64,000 nucleotides of DNA from Cellulomonas xiejunii (GCF_024508315.1 NZ_CP101987.1:3348001-3412000); one strand, 5' to 3'; counted from the stretch's first letter, positions 16,104 through 27,482 are shown. The notes: generated by a model from the sequence alone, not told the origin. Numbers and translations: made by a program.

Positions 16104-17063
16104 ATGACCACGGAGCCCCTCGCCCCCGTCGACGTCCTCGTGCTCGGTGGCGGTGCCGCCGGGCTGTCCGCCGCGCTGTGCCTCGGCCGGTCCCGCCGCA
16201 GCGTGCGTGTCCTCGACGCCGGCGAGCCGCGCAACGCCGTCGCGGACCGCGCGCACAACCTGCTCACCCACGACGACACCCCGCCCACCGAGATCCTCGC
16301 GGCCGGCCGCGCCGAGGTCGAGCGGTACGGCGTGCAGGTCGTGCCGACCCGCGTCGTCGAGGCCCGCCGCCTGCCGGGCGACGAACCGGCATTCGAGGTC
16401 CGCACCGGCGACGGGGCCGCGCACCGCGCGCGTCGGCTCGTCCTGGCCTCCGGCCTGCGCGACGAGCTGCCCGACGTCCCGGGCCTGCGCGAGCGCTGGG
16501 GGCGCGACGTCCTGCACTGCCCGTACTGCCACGGCTGGGAGGTGCGGGACCGCAGGCTCGCGGTCCTCGCGTCGGGCTCCTCGGCCGTCCACCGCGCGCT
16601 GCTGGTCCGTCAGCTGAGCGACGACGTGACGGTCGTCCTGGACGACTCCTTCGACCCGGACGCCGACGAGCGCGCCGACCTGGCGGCCCGCGGCGTGCGG
16701 GTCGCGGCAGGGCGTGTCACCGGAGTGCGCGTGGAGGGCGACGCACTGACCGGTCTGCTCCTCGCGGACGGCACGGCGGTCCCGTGCGACGCGGTCTTCG
16801 TCGCGCCGCGCGCGGTCCTCGCCGACGCGGTCGTCGACGGCCTCGGCCTCGCGACCGATCCCGTCGGCTCGCCGGACGAGGACCTCGGCCGCGCGGTGCG
16901 GGTGGACGGTGCGGGCGCGACCTCGGTCCCGGGCGTGTGGGCCGCGGGCAACGTCACCGGGCCGCAGCACGCGCTGGCGTCGAGCATCGCAGCCGGATCG
17001 GCCGTGGGGGCGCAGGTCAACCTGGCGCTCGTCACGGCCGACCTCGCCGCCGCCCGTGCCTGA
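16104..17063 (+). CDS. thioredoxin-reductase-like FAD/NAD(P) oxidoreductase
   Basis: A 319-aa flavoprotein of the TrxB fold: FAD-binding VLVLGGGAAGLSAAL near the N terminus, the redox-active CPYC in HCPYCHGWEV about residue 140, and the C-terminal FAD motif GVWAAGNVTGP. Unlike standard TrxB, the region after CPYC reads LAVLASGSSAVHRALLVRQL instead of a G-x-G-x-x-A NADPH motif. A specialised partner is therefore likely rather than general thioredoxin reduction. It is followed 43 bp later by a methyltransferase gene on the same strand and is divergent from the XRE-cupin regulator. Confidence 0.88.
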   Translation: MTTEPLAPVDVLVLGGGAAGLSAALCLGRSRRSVRVLDAGEPRNAVADRAHNLLTHDDTPPTEILAAGRAEVERYGVQVVPTRVVEARRLPGDEPAFEVRTGDGAAHRARRLVLASGLRDELPDVPGLRERWGRDVLHCPYCHGWEVRDRRLAVLASGSSAVHRALLVRQLSDDVTVVLDDSFDPDADERADLAARGVRVAAGRVTGVRVEGDALTGLLLADGTAVPCDAVFVAPRAVLADAVVDGLGLATDPVGSPDEDLGRAVRVDGAGATSVPGVWAAGNVTGPQHALASSIAAGSAVGAQVNLALVTADLAAARA

Positions 17064-17106
17064 CGCCACCCACCACCGCGACGTCCCGACCCGTGAGGAG
17101 CCCGTC

Positions 17107-17727
17107 ATGACCGACGACCCCGGCAGCACCGAGGAGCTCGACCCCGCGTGGTGGGAGGACCGGTACCGGACCCTCGACCGCGTGTGGAGCGGGCACGTGA
17201 ACCCGACGCTCGCCCAGGTCGCGGCCGACCTGACCCCCGGGACGGCCCTGGACGCGGGCGCCGGCGAGGGCGCCGACGCGCTGTGGCTCGCCGAGCGCGG
17301 GTGGCGCGTCACGGCCGTCGACGCGTCGCAGACGGCACTGGACCGGGGCGCCGCGCAGGCCGCCGCACGCGGCCTCGACGTCACGTGGCAGCAGGCGGAC
17401 CTGCGCACGTGGACGCCCTCGGCACGCTACGACCTGGTGACGTCGCACTACCTGCACGCCGAGGGCGGGCGCGGCTGGGCGTGGCTCGCCGACGCGGTCG
17501 CCCCGGGCGGCACGCTGCTCGTCGTCGGGCACGACCCGTCGGACGTGGACGGCCCCGTGCCGCGGCCCCACCTCGCGCGGCTGGGCTACACGGCCGAGCA
17601 GGTCGCCGCAGACCTCGACCCGACGCAGTGGCGCACGATCGAGCCTCGGGTCGTCGAGCGCACGCACCGGCACGACGGCGTCGACGTCCCGGTCCGCGAC
17701 GCGGTCCTGGTGGCACGCCGCCGCTGA
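17107..17727 (+). CDS. class I SAM-dependent methyltransferase
   Basis: A 206-aa methyltransferase. Motif I ALDAGAGEGADALWLAERG binds S-adenosylmethionine, with an acidic VTAVDAS after it. The AWWEDRYRTLDRVWSG N terminus resembles small TehB-like or thiopurine-type methyltransferases. The ATG follows GAGGAGCCC. It lies downstream of the oxidoreductase in the same direction and probably forms an operon with it. This oxidoreductase-methyltransferase pairing recurs in actinobacteria and may serve detoxification; that role is inference. Confidence 0.88.
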   Translation: MTDDPGSTEELDPAWWEDRYRTLDRVWSGHVNPTLAQVAADLTPGTALDAGAGEGADALWLAERGWRVTAVDASQTALDRGAAQAAARGLDVTWQQADLRTWTPSARYDLVTSHYLHAEGGRGWAWLADAVAPGGTLLVVGHDPSDVDGPVPRPHLARLGYTAEQVAADLDPTQWRTIEPRVVERTHRHDGVDVPVRDAVLVARRR

Positions 17728-17734
17728 CGCCTCG

Positions 17735-18397
17735 TCAGGGTGTCGGGCCCCCGCCCACCAGGCCCGTCTCGTACGCGAGGACCACGAGCTGCGAGCGGTC
17801 GCGCGCGTCGAGCTTGGTGAGCAGGCGGCTGACGTAGGTGCGCGCGGTCGCGGGGCTCAGGTACAGGCTCGCGGCGATCTCCTGGTTGGACCGGCCCCGG
17901 CCGACCTCGCGCAGCACCTCGCGCTCCCGCTCGGTGAGCCCGGACAGGCGGGACGCGTCGCTCGGCGGCGGCGTTGCGGCGGCGGCCCGCATGACCCGCC
18001 GCGTGACCGCCGGGTCCAGGAGCGCCTCGCCCGCGGCGACCGTGCGCACCGCCTGCCGCAGCTCGTCGGGGGCGACGTCCTTGAGCAGGAACCCGGCGGC
18101 GCCAGCGCGGATCGCGGCGAACACGTTCTCGTCCTCGTCGAACGTCGTGAGCACCAGCACCGCGACGTCCGCGAGCGCGGGGTCGGCGACGATCGCGCGG
18201 GTCGCCTCGATGCCGTCGAGGTCGGGCATGCGGACGTCCATGAGGACGACGTCGGGCCGCAGCTCGCGCACGCGCGCGACGCCCTGGCGCCCGGTGGCGG
18301 CGTCCCCGACGACGCGGATGTCGCCGTCGCGCTCGACGAGGCTGCGCAGGCCCGCGCGCAACAGCTCCTGGTCGTCGACCAGCACGACGGTGATCAT
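17735..18397 (-). CDS. NarL/FixJ-type response regulator
   Basis: A 220-aa regulator. The receiver domain carries acidic DD at 8-9, the phosphoacceptor Asp54 in VVLMDVRMPD and the conserved Lys in FLLKDVAPDE. The C-terminal LuxR-type helix-turn-helix reads LTEREREVLREVGRGRSNQEIAASL. The ATG overlaps the histidine-kinase stop (ATGA), so the kinase gene comes first and the two are translationally coupled. The target genes are not evident; the divergent membrane protein and multicopper oxidase genes are candidates by position. Confidence 0.93.
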   Translation of the reverse strand: MITVVLVDDQELLRAGLRSLVERDGDIRVVGDAATGRQGVARVRELRPDVVLMDVRMPDLDGIEATRAIVADPALADVAVLVLTTFDEDENVFAAIRAGAAGFLLKDVAPDELRQAVRTVAAGEALLDPAVTRRVMRAAAATPPPSDASRLSGLTEREREVLREVGRGRSNQEIAASLYLSPATARTYVSRLLTKLDARDRSQLVVLAYETGLVGGGPTP

Positions 18398-19545
18398 GCG
18401 TCGAGCCTCGCAGGCAGGCGGGCGTGCACGACGAACCCGCCGCCGTCCGCGGGTCCGGACGTCAGCGTCCCGCCGAGCAGCCCGGCCCGCTCGGCCATGC
18501 CGCGCAGCCCCTGGCCGTCGCCCGGCCCGCGCCCGCCCGGGCCGGTGCCGTCGTCACGCACCCGCAGGTCGAGCCACCCGTCGGTGACGCACGCCTCGAC
18601 GTCGACGCGCCTCGCGTCCGCGTGCCGCAGCACGTTCGTCAGCGCCTCCTGCACGATCCGGTACGCGGCGGCGCCGATCGCACCGTCGAGGGTGCCGTCG
18701 GGCACGTCGAGCCGCACGTCGACGTCGAGCCCCGCGGCGCGCGCGGAGGCCGCGAGGGCCGGCACGCCCGCGAGCCCGACCGCACCGCGCGCGGGATCGT
18801 CCCCCGTGGTGCGCAGCAGCCGCACGGTGGCGCGCAGCTCGCGCAGCGTGGAGCGCGTCGCGTCGCGGACCTGCGCGATCGACGAGGTCACCAGGGCGTC
18901 GTCCCGCCCGACGGCCTCCGCGGCGACGCCCGCGTGGACCGCGATGACGGCCACGGTGTGCCCGATGCTGTCGTGCAGGTCTCGCGCGATGCGCACGCGC
19001 TGCGCCTCGAGCCGGCGCTCGGCGTCCGCCGCCTGCTCCGCCAGCGCCGCGACGCGCAGCCGCTCCTGGTCGGCCCGCGCCTCCCGGCGCACGCGCACGC
19101 TGACCCCCAGCGCGACCGCCGCCGCGACGAGCGCGACGTTCGTCAGCAGCTCGTAGCTCAGCAGGTACGTGGCGGGCAGGCCCTCGGCGATGCGGAAGTA
19201 CGCCGCGACCCCGACGAGCACGGCCCCGACCACCAGGGCGACGCGGGTGCGCCCCAGCTCGGCCGCCGAGTACAGCGCGGCAGCGGCCGGCAGCGCCTGG
19301 CCGATCGCGGGGAAGCCCAGCGCGTAGTACGCGAAGATCCCGAGCACGGTGACGACCAGGACGGCCACGGGCCACCGCCGGCGCGCCAGGAGCACGGCCC
19401 CGAAGCCCAGCGCGAAGGCGTAGGGGACGGGTGACGGCGCGCGCTCGGCCGCGACGCCGGCGCCGATGGTCAACGCGACGACCGCGACGGTGCCGACCGC
19501 GAGCCCGAGGTCGGTGGCGCGCGTCCCTGCAGGTGGGGGTCTCAC
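18394..19545 (-). CDS. sensor histidine kinase (HisKA_3 type)
   Basis: A 383-aa kinase from the GTG at 19545. It has five or six hydrophobic helices in the first ~165 residues and a coiled segment rich in Ala/Glu/Arg. The dimerisation/phosphoacceptor motif is RIARDLHDSIGH, followed by an HATPase domain with the N-box AAYRIVQEALTNVLRHA, then VRDDGTG and GQGLRGMAERA. It has no large extracellular loop, so it may sense membrane state. An ATG at 19581 is an alternative start, but TACGCT just before the GTG looks like a -10 element, which would make the GTG nearly leaderless. Confidence 0.87.
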   Translation of the reverse strand: MRPPPAGTRATDLGLAVGTVAVVALTIGAGVAAERAPSPVPYAFALGFGAVLLARRRWPVAVLVVTVLGIFAYYALGFPAIGQALPAAAALYSAAELGRTRVALVVGAVLVGVAAYFRIAEGLPATYLLSYELLTNVALVAAAVALGVSVRVRREARADQERLRVAALAEQAADAERRLEAQRVRIARDLHDSIGHTVAVIAVHAGVAAEAVGRDDALVTSSIAQVRDATRSTLRELRATVRLLRTTGDDPARGAVGLAGVPALAASARAAGLDVDVRLDVPDGTLDGAIGAAAYRIVQEALTNVLRHADARRVDVEACVTDGWLDLRVRDDGTGPGGRGPGDGQGLRGMAERAGLLGGTLTSGPADGGGFVVHARLPARLDA

Positions 19546-19700
19546 ACCCCGAGCGTAGGAACGCGGCGCGCTCAGGGACATCCCCGAGCGGTCGACTTCC
19601 GCCGTCGCCTGGTGCCTACCCCTGCGTCGACCGTCGACGTGCGCAGCCGGCGACACGTGACGGATTCGCCCGCAGGCCGCGGTGCCTAGCGTCGTCGGAC

Positions 19701-20114
19701 ATGGAGAACATGCCCCTGACCAGCACATCCGTTCCGCGCGCGCCTGCCCGGCGCGTCCGCGGCAGACTCGTCGTCGCGCTCGCCGCGACGGTCGCGCTGT
19801 GGCCCGCCCTGGGTGCCGTCGGCCTGTCGGACCTCACGCTCGCGGCGGTCGTCCTGCCCGTCACGGCGCTCACCTGGGTCGCCGTGCTCGGGCTGCTCGA
19901 CGCCCCCCGGCCCGTGCTCACCGGCACCCTCGCCGGCCTGCTGTACGGCGCCGTCCTGGTGGCGCTGTCCCTGGCGTTCGGTCACGAGGAGCCCCGTCCG
20001 ACGTTCGTCGTGCTGTTCGCGGCCGGCTGGGAGCTCACGTGGGGCGCCCTGCTCGGCGCGGGCGCCGGCCTGCTCGGCAGCGGCGTGCAGCAGCTGCGGG
20101 GGCGACGGCCGTGA
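19701..20114 (+). CDS. small membrane protein of unknown function
   Basis: A 137-aa protein with a basic N terminus (ARRVRGRLVV) and about four hydrophobic helices: VALAATVALWPALGAVGL, LAAVVLPVTALTWVAVLGLL, a segment around AGLLYGAVLVALSLAFG, and FVVLFAAGWELTWGALLGAG. No known domain was recognised. It overlaps the multicopper oxidase start by GTGA, so the two are made together and it may assist export or copper supply (inference). TAGCGT at 19686-19691 may be its -10 box. Confidence 0.75.
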   Translation: MENMPLTSTSVPRAPARRVRGRLVVALAATVALWPALGAVGLSDLTLAAVVLPVTALTWVAVLGLLDAPRPVLTGTLAGLLYGAVLVALSLAFGHEEPRPTFVVLFAAGWELTWGALLGAGAGLLGSGVQQLRGRRP

Positions 20115-21583
20115 GGGTGTCCCGCGCGGCGGCCGCGGTCGCCGCGGCGGCCCTGGTCGTCGCCGGGCTGTCCGCGTGCGGTGGCGTGTCCGTGTCGCCC
20201 GTCGACGTGCCCGAGACGTTCGACGCCCCGCTGCCCGTACCGCCGCTCGCGCCGTCGCACGTCGGCGCCGACGGGACGCGCACGTTCCGGCTCACCGCGC
20301 AGGAGGGCACCACCCGGTTCGTGCCGGGCGTCGACACCCCGACCTGGGGGTTCGACGGCGACCTGCTGGGCCCGACCCTGCGGGCGTCCCGCGGCGAGCA
20401 GGTCGCCGTCGAGGTCCGCAACACGCTGCCCGAGGCGACGAGCGTGCACTGGCACGGCATGCACCTGCCCGCGGCGATGGACGGCGGTCCCCACCAGCCC
20501 GTCGAGCCCGGCGCGACCTGGCGCCCGACGTGGCGGATCGACCAGCCCGCCGCGACGCTCTGGTACCACCCGCACCCGCACGGCCGCACCGAGGAGCACA
20601 TCTACCGAGGGCTCGCCGGGTTCTTCCTGCTGGACGACCCGGCTGCGGCGGACGTCGGCCTGCCCGACGAGTACGGCGTGGACGACGTCCCCGTGGTCGT
20701 GCAGGACCGCAAGCTCGACGCGGACGGCGACCTCGACCTGAGCGGTGGCGGCGAGCTGGGCGTCCTGGGGTCGCTCGTCACGGCCAACGGCGTGCGCGGC
20801 GCCTACCTGGAGGCGACGACGCAGCGCGTGCGGCTGCGCCTGCTCAACGGGTCGACGGCACGGACGTACGCGTTCGGGTTCGCCGACGACCGCGAGGTGC
20901 TGCAGGTCGCCAGCGACGGCGGGCTGCTGCCGGAGCCGGTCCCGACGACGCGGGTGCAGCTGTCCCCCGGCGAGCGCGCCGAGGTCGTCGTGACGGTGGC
21001 ACCGGGCGAGCGCGTGCGCCTGCGGTCGTACCCGCCGGACCTGGGGCGCGTCGTCGCGGGCTACGCGATGGGCGCGAACGACACGTTCGACGTCCTGGAG
21101 CTGCGCGCCGCGCAGGACCTGGCACCGTCACCGCCCGTCGCCGCCACGCTGACGACGCTCGAGCCGCTCCCGGAGGCGACCGTGACCCGCACGTTCGACC
21201 TCCAGGGACGGCAGATCAACGGTCGACGCATGGACATGGACCGCGTCGACGCGACCGTCGAGAAGGGCGCGACGGAGCTCTGGGAGGTCCGCAACCTCGA
21301 CCTGTTCCCGCACAACTTCCACGTCCACGACGTGCAGTTCCGGGTCCTCGACATCGACGGCGAGGCACCACCGCCCGCGCTCGCGGGCGCGAAGGACACC
21401 GTGTACCTCGAGCCGCGGCGCACGTACCGGCTGGTCATGCGCTTCGAGGACCACGCGGACCCGACCACGCCGTACATGTTCCACTGCCACCTGCTGCTGC
21501 ACGAGGACGAGGGCCTCATGGGTCAGCTGGTCGTCGTCGAGCCGGGAGGAACGGCCTCCCCGGCGCCGCACCACCACCCCTGA
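20111..21583 (+). CDS. multicopper oxidase, lipid-anchored
   Basis: A 490-aa secreted oxidase. The N-terminal signal ends in lipobox LSAC. All four copper-ligand segments are present: HWHGMH, WYHPHPHG, HNFHVHDVQF and HCHLLLHEDEGLM, the last with Cys and distal Met for a type-1 site. It is therefore likely active, oxidising cuprous ions or phenolics with O2, as in CueO/CotA relatives. The GTG at 20111 overlaps the stop of the small membrane protein. A terminator hairpin follows. Phenolic (lignin-derived) substrates would fit a plant-biomass degrader, but copper detoxification is equally possible. Confidence 0.92.
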   Translation: MRVSRAAAAVAAAALVVAGLSACGGVSVSPVDVPETFDAPLPVPPLAPSHVGADGTRTFRLTAQEGTTRFVPGVDTPTWGFDGDLLGPTLRASRGEQVAVEVRNTLPEATSVHWHGMHLPAAMDGGPHQPVEPGATWRPTWRIDQPAATLWYHPHPHGRTEEHIYRGLAGFFLLDDPAAADVGLPDEYGVDDVPVVVQDRKLDADGDLDLSGGGELGVLGSLVTANGVRGAYLEATTQRVRLRLLNGSTARTYAFGFADDREVLQVASDGGLLPEPVPTTRVQLSPGERAEVVVTVAPGERVRLRSYPPDLGRVVAGYAMGANDTFDVLELRAAQDLAPSPPVAATLTTLEPLPEATVTRTFDLQGRQINGRRMDMDRVDATVEKGATELWEVRNLDLFPHNFHVHDVQFRVLDIDGEAPPPALAGAKDTVYLEPRRTYRLVMRFEDHADPTTPYMFHCHLLLHEDEGLMGQLVVVEPGGTASPAPHHHP

Positions 21584-21587
21584 CGGG

Positions 21588-21604
21588 GCCCGCACGGTGC
21601 GGGC
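21588..21604. terminator. Short hairpin between convergent genes
   Basis: GCCCGCA-CGG-TGCGGGC is a perfect 7-bp stem in the 25-bp gap between the multicopper oxidase and GH42 genes, usable from both sides. Confidence 0.65.
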
Positions 21605-21608
21605 GTGC

Positions 21609-23570
21609 TCAGGCCGGGTCGGCGGGCAGCACCCGGGCGTCGTGGGCGGCCAGGTCCGTGCGCGTCCCCGCGACGTCGACGCTCACGGGGGCGCCGGTGT
21701 GGTTCACGACGACGAGGCGGTCGCCGCGCCGCACGGCCTCGACTCCCTGGACGGGTGCGGCGAACAGCGCCGCCACGTCGGCCTCGCCCAGCACCCGGTC
21801 GACCAGGGCGTCGAGGACGTCGGCCGCGGGCTGCGTCGCGACGTACCAGGCGACGCCGTCCCCGTGCTCGCGCCGGGTCACGGCCGCACCGCCCGCCGCG
21901 TACCCGTCGGCGAACGTCGCGACGACCTCCGCGTCGTCCACCACCAGCACGTCCTGCCACAGGGAGGCCGCACCCTCCAGCCCGCCGGTGAGCCGCAGTG
22001 CGGGGCCGGGGCTGCCGCCCGGGCCGGCGGTCGGCGCCAGCTCCTCGACCCGGACGCCGAGGGTCCCCTGCAGCGGCCCGAGGTACCCGCCGAGGTGGAC
22101 CCGCAGGTCCTCGTCGACCACGGCCGACGCGTACGTCACGACCAGGTGCCCACCCCCGCGCACGTACGCGTCCAGCGCCTCCAGGTGCGCCCCGCGCGCG
22201 ACGTGCAGGACGGGCGCGACGACGAGGTCGTACCCGACGACGTCGGCACCGGCCGGCACGACGTCGACCGTGACCCCGCGCCGCAGGAAGGGCGCGTACC
22301 AGTCGAGGAACCGCTCGACGTACTCGACGCGCGTCGGCACCGCGTCCTGCTCGAGCGCCCACCAGGAGTCCCAGTCCAGGACCAGCGCGACGTGCGCGCT
22401 CACGCGCGAGCCGATCAGGTCCGTCAGACCCGCCAGCTCCTCCCCCAGCGCGACGACGTCCCGGAACGCCCGCGAGTCCGGGCCGGCGTGCGGCACCATC
22501 GCCGAGTGGAACCGCTCGGCCCCCGACGCCGACTGCCGCCACTGGAAGTGCAGGACGCCGTCGGCACCGCGCGCGACCGCCTGCAGGGACTGTGCCCGGT
22601 GCTGCCCGCGCGGACGCGGCGCGTTGCGCGCACGCCAGTTCACGGCGCCGGTCGCCTGCTCCATCAGCAGCCACGGCCGGCCGCCGCCGAGCCCGCGCAC
22701 GAGGTCACGCTGCGCCGCGAGCCGCACGTACGCGGCGGGGTCGACGGGGTCCGGGTACGCGTCGTCGCTGACGACGTCGACGAACGGCGCCCACGCCCAG
22801 TAGTCCGCACCCTCGAAGAAGCCCATGAAGTTGGTGGTGACCGGCACGTCGGGGCTGTACCGGCGGATCACCTCGACCTCGGCCTGGTGCAGCGCGAGCA
22901 TCGCGTCGGAGCTGAAGCGCCGGAAGTCGAGCACCTGCGTCGGGTTGCGGGTCGCGGGTGCGGCGGACGGCACGCCGACCTCGTCGAAGGACCCGTACCG
23001 CTGCGACCAGAACTCCGTGCCCCAGGCACGGTTGAGCTCCTCGACGTCGCCGTAGCGGCGCGCGAGCCACGCACGGAAGGCCGTTGCGCTGTGCGCGTCG
23101 TACGAGCGCGACACCTGGCAGCCGTACTCGTTGTTGACGTGCCACATCTCCAGCGCCGGGTGGTCGGCGTAGCGCGAGGCGACCTGCTCGACGAGGGCGA
23201 GCGCGTGCCGCAGGTAGTCCGGGGACGACGGCGAGTACTGCTGCCGTGAGCCGAAGGCCAGCCGCACGCCGTCCTCGGTCACGGGCAGGGAGTCGGGGTA
23301 CCGCGCGGCGAACCAGGCGGGCGGGGAGGCCGTCGCGGTCGCGAGCACCACACGGACACCCCCGGCGTGCAGGCGCCCGAGCACGTCGTCGAGCCACGCG
23401 AAGTCGTACTCCCCGGGTCGCGGCTCGAGGCGCGACCACGAGAACACGCCGACGGTGGCGGTCGTGACGTGGGCGGCGCGCATGAGGCGCACGTCCTCGT
23501 CCCAGACGTCCTGCGGCCACTGCTCCGGGTTGTAGTCGGCGCCGTAGCGGATGCGGACGTCAGCGGGCAC
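21609..23570 (-). CDS. beta-galactosidase, glycoside hydrolase family 42
   Basis: A 653-aa GH42 enzyme without a signal peptide, hence cytoplasmic. It opens with RYGADYNPEQWP. The acid/base Glu148 is in WHVNNEYG and the nucleophile Glu304 in PWLLMEQATG. The trimerisation and C-terminal domains are complete, and the length is normal. The GTG at 23570 is supported by CAGGAGGACC just upstream. It hydrolyses terminal beta-galactosides, for example from galactan or arabinogalactan side chains of pectin, or alpha-L-arabinosides in some members. It is monocistronic and divergent from an ABC ATPase gene. Confidence 0.93.
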   Translation of the reverse strand: MPADVRIRYGADYNPEQWPQDVWDEDVRLMRAAHVTTATVGVFSWSRLEPRPGEYDFAWLDDVLGRLHAGGVRVVLATATASPPAWFAARYPDSLPVTEDGVRLAFGSRQQYSPSSPDYLRHALALVEQVASRYADHPALEMWHVNNEYGCQVSRSYDAHSATAFRAWLARRYGDVEELNRAWGTEFWSQRYGSFDEVGVPSAAPATRNPTQVLDFRRFSSDAMLALHQAEVEVIRRYSPDVPVTTNFMGFFEGADYWAWAPFVDVVSDDAYPDPVDPAAYVRLAAQRDLVRGLGGGRPWLLMEQATGAVNWRARNAPRPRGQHRAQSLQAVARGADGVLHFQWRQSASGAERFHSAMVPHAGPDSRAFRDVVALGEELAGLTDLIGSRVSAHVALVLDWDSWWALEQDAVPTRVEYVERFLDWYAPFLRRGVTVDVVPAGADVVGYDLVVAPVLHVARGAHLEALDAYVRGGGHLVVTYASAVVDEDLRVHLGGYLGPLQGTLGVRVEELAPTAGPGGSPGPALRLTGGLEGAASLWQDVLVVDDAEVVATFADGYAAGGAAVTRREHGDGVAWYVATQPAADVLDALVDRVLGEADVAALFAAPVQGVEAVRRGDRLVVVNHTGAPVSVDVAGTRTDLAAHDARVLPADPA

Positions 23571-23759
23571 GGCGGTCCTCCTGGGGCGCGCGACGGCGCG
23601 CGGCCAGGACAGGGCCGCAGCGGCGTCGTCGCCGGCGACCCCGGGCGCCAGCCGCGGCGTCTCGGACGGTTGCCCGAACGCTAGCACCGGCGCGGAGCGC
23701 GGATCCGGCGACCGATCGTGGGATCCGACCGGCCTGGCCGTACGTTGGGACAAGCAACC

Positions 23760-23774
23760 GGTGTCGACGACACC
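23760..23774. promoter_or_regulatory. Perfect 15-bp palindrome before the orphan ABC ATPase
   Basis: GGTGTCG-A-CGACACC lies 26 bp upstream of the ATPase start. It could be an operator or a stem in the 5' untranslated region. No adjacent regulator gene explains it. Confidence 0.45.
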
Positions 23775-23800
23775 CCGACGAGACGAGACGAGCACCACGC

Positions 23801-24580
23801 ATGAGCAGCACCCGTGCAGTCCTGCAGGCCACCGACGTCTGGGCGGGGTACGGCGGACCGCCCGTGCTGGCGGGGGTCGACCTCACGCTGCGCCCCGGCG
23901 ACGCCGTCGGCCTGCTCGGCCGCTCGGGTGTCGGCAAGTCCACGCTGGTGGAGATCCTCGGCGGGGGCATGCGGCCCGGGCAGGGGCACGTGACCCTCGA
24001 CGGCGTGCCCGTCGCCAAGACGCCCCGCCGCAAGCGCAAGGACGTCAAGGCGCGTCTGCGCACGGTCCACCAGAACGGCATCGCCGGCGTCGACATCCAG
24101 CGCACCGTCGAGGAGACGATCCTCGACGCGTTCAAGGAGGCCCGCAAGGCCGGCCGGACCACGAACAACGACGTCGAGGCCGCCCTGGCCGTCGTCGGTC
24201 TGCCCATCCGGTTCGTCACCCGCCGGGTGGGGACGCTGTCCGGCGGGGAGCGGCAGCGCATCGCCATCGCCCGCGCGCTGGCCACCCGGCCGGACGTGCT
24301 CCTGCTCGACGAGCCGCTGACGGCCGTCGACCAGACCATGCGCGAGGAGGTCGCCGACGAGGTCCGCGCGCTCGTGCGCGCCGACGGCATCGGCCTGCTC
24401 GTCGCGTCGCACGACGTGCGGCTGCTGGAGCGGCTGACGGACCACGTGCTGGTCCTGGCCGAGGGCACGATCGTCGAGTCCGGGCCCCTGCGCGAGGTGC
24501 TGCGCGACCCGCAGCACCCGGACACCAAGGCGCTCGTCGAGGCCCTGCCCGACGCGGTCGGCGGGCAGCCGCGCCGCTGA
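23801..24580 (+). CDS. orphan ABC ATPase, oligopeptide/nickel-type
   Basis: A 259-aa ATPase with Walker A GLLGRSGVGKST, signature LSGGERQRIAIARAL, Walker B VLLLDEPLTAVD and switch His VASHD. The layout and the C-terminal PLREVLRDPQHPDTKALVEALPDAVGG resemble DppF/OppF-type subunits. No permease or binding protein lies beside it, and a strong palindromic terminator follows. It may energise a transporter encoded elsewhere or serve a non-transport role. The promoter contains a 15-bp palindrome. Confidence 0.85.
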   Translation: MSSTRAVLQATDVWAGYGGPPVLAGVDLTLRPGDAVGLLGRSGVGKSTLVEILGGGMRPGQGHVTLDGVPVAKTPRRKRKDVKARLRTVHQNGIAGVDIQRTVEETILDAFKEARKAGRTTNNDVEAALAVVGLPIRFVTRRVGTLSGGERQRIAIARALATRPDVLLLDEPLTAVDQTMREEVADEVRALVRADGIGLLVASHDVRLLERLTDHVLVLAEGTIVESGPLREVLRDPQHPDTKALVEALPDAVGGQPRR

Positions 24581-24604
24581 GCCGTCGCTTCGAGCCGGGC
24601 GGGA

Positions 24605-24634
24605 GACCGCGCCGGCCACGTGGCCGGCGCGGTC
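24605..24634. terminator. 30-bp perfect palindrome, strong terminator
   Basis: GACCGCGCCGGCC-ACGT-GGCCGGCGCGGTC is a 13-bp stem with an ACGT loop, 25 bp after the ATPase stop and between convergent genes. Confidence 0.85.
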
Positions 24635-24696
24635 GGCGAAGGGCCGGGCGGCCCCTCGCGCCGCCCGACCCACCCGGGTCCGAGATCCCGGGCCGC

Positions 24697-24728
24697 GCCC
24701 GACCGCCGCCGGGGGGCGACGGTCGGGC
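24697..24728. terminator. Second hairpin before the xylanase end
   Basis: GCCCGACCG...CGGTCGGGC gives a 9-bp stem with a 14-nt loop, 46 bp beyond the xylanase stop. It could end transcription of the xylanase gene. Confidence 0.6.
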
Positions 24729-24774
24729 GATCATGCGTCGGTCGGGACTCCGGTCCGCCGACGGTCGTGGCTGA

Positions 24775-27267
<2,493 letters not shown>

Positions 27268-27373
27268 TCACCCTCTCTGCTGGCACCCGCCGACCGCGCG
27301 GCGGATGACGTGGGAGCGCCGGACACCGTCGTCCTGCGCGCGACCGGAGGGAGCGAGGGGTCCCGGTGGCCGT

Positions 27374-27387
27374 TGTGTACGTTCACA
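27374..27387. promoter_or_regulatory. LacI-type operator candidate before the xylanase gene
   Basis: TGTGTACGTTCACA, flanked by T and A to give TTGTG...CACAA arms, is symmetric at 6 of 7 pairs. It lies 110 bp before the xylanase start and resembles the box before ytfQ (47763-47776). Confidence 0.6.
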
Positions 27388-27428
27388 ATCGCATGATCAC
27401 GCGGATCTCCGAAGGCCCGGAGGCGCGG

Positions 27429-27443
27429 CGAATCGTTTAGCGA
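27429..27443 (-). promoter_or_regulatory. Promoter-region element shared with the rhamnogalacturonan lyase gene
   Basis: On the minus strand this reads CGCTAAACGATTCGC. A near-identical CGCTAAATGATTCGG precedes the PL11 gene at 50375-50389, in the same direction relative to the gene. Function unknown: operator or promoter core. Confidence 0.45.
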
Positions 27444-27482
27444 CACACCCGTGGGCAACGCCCGCAGCACGCGGGGGTGAGG

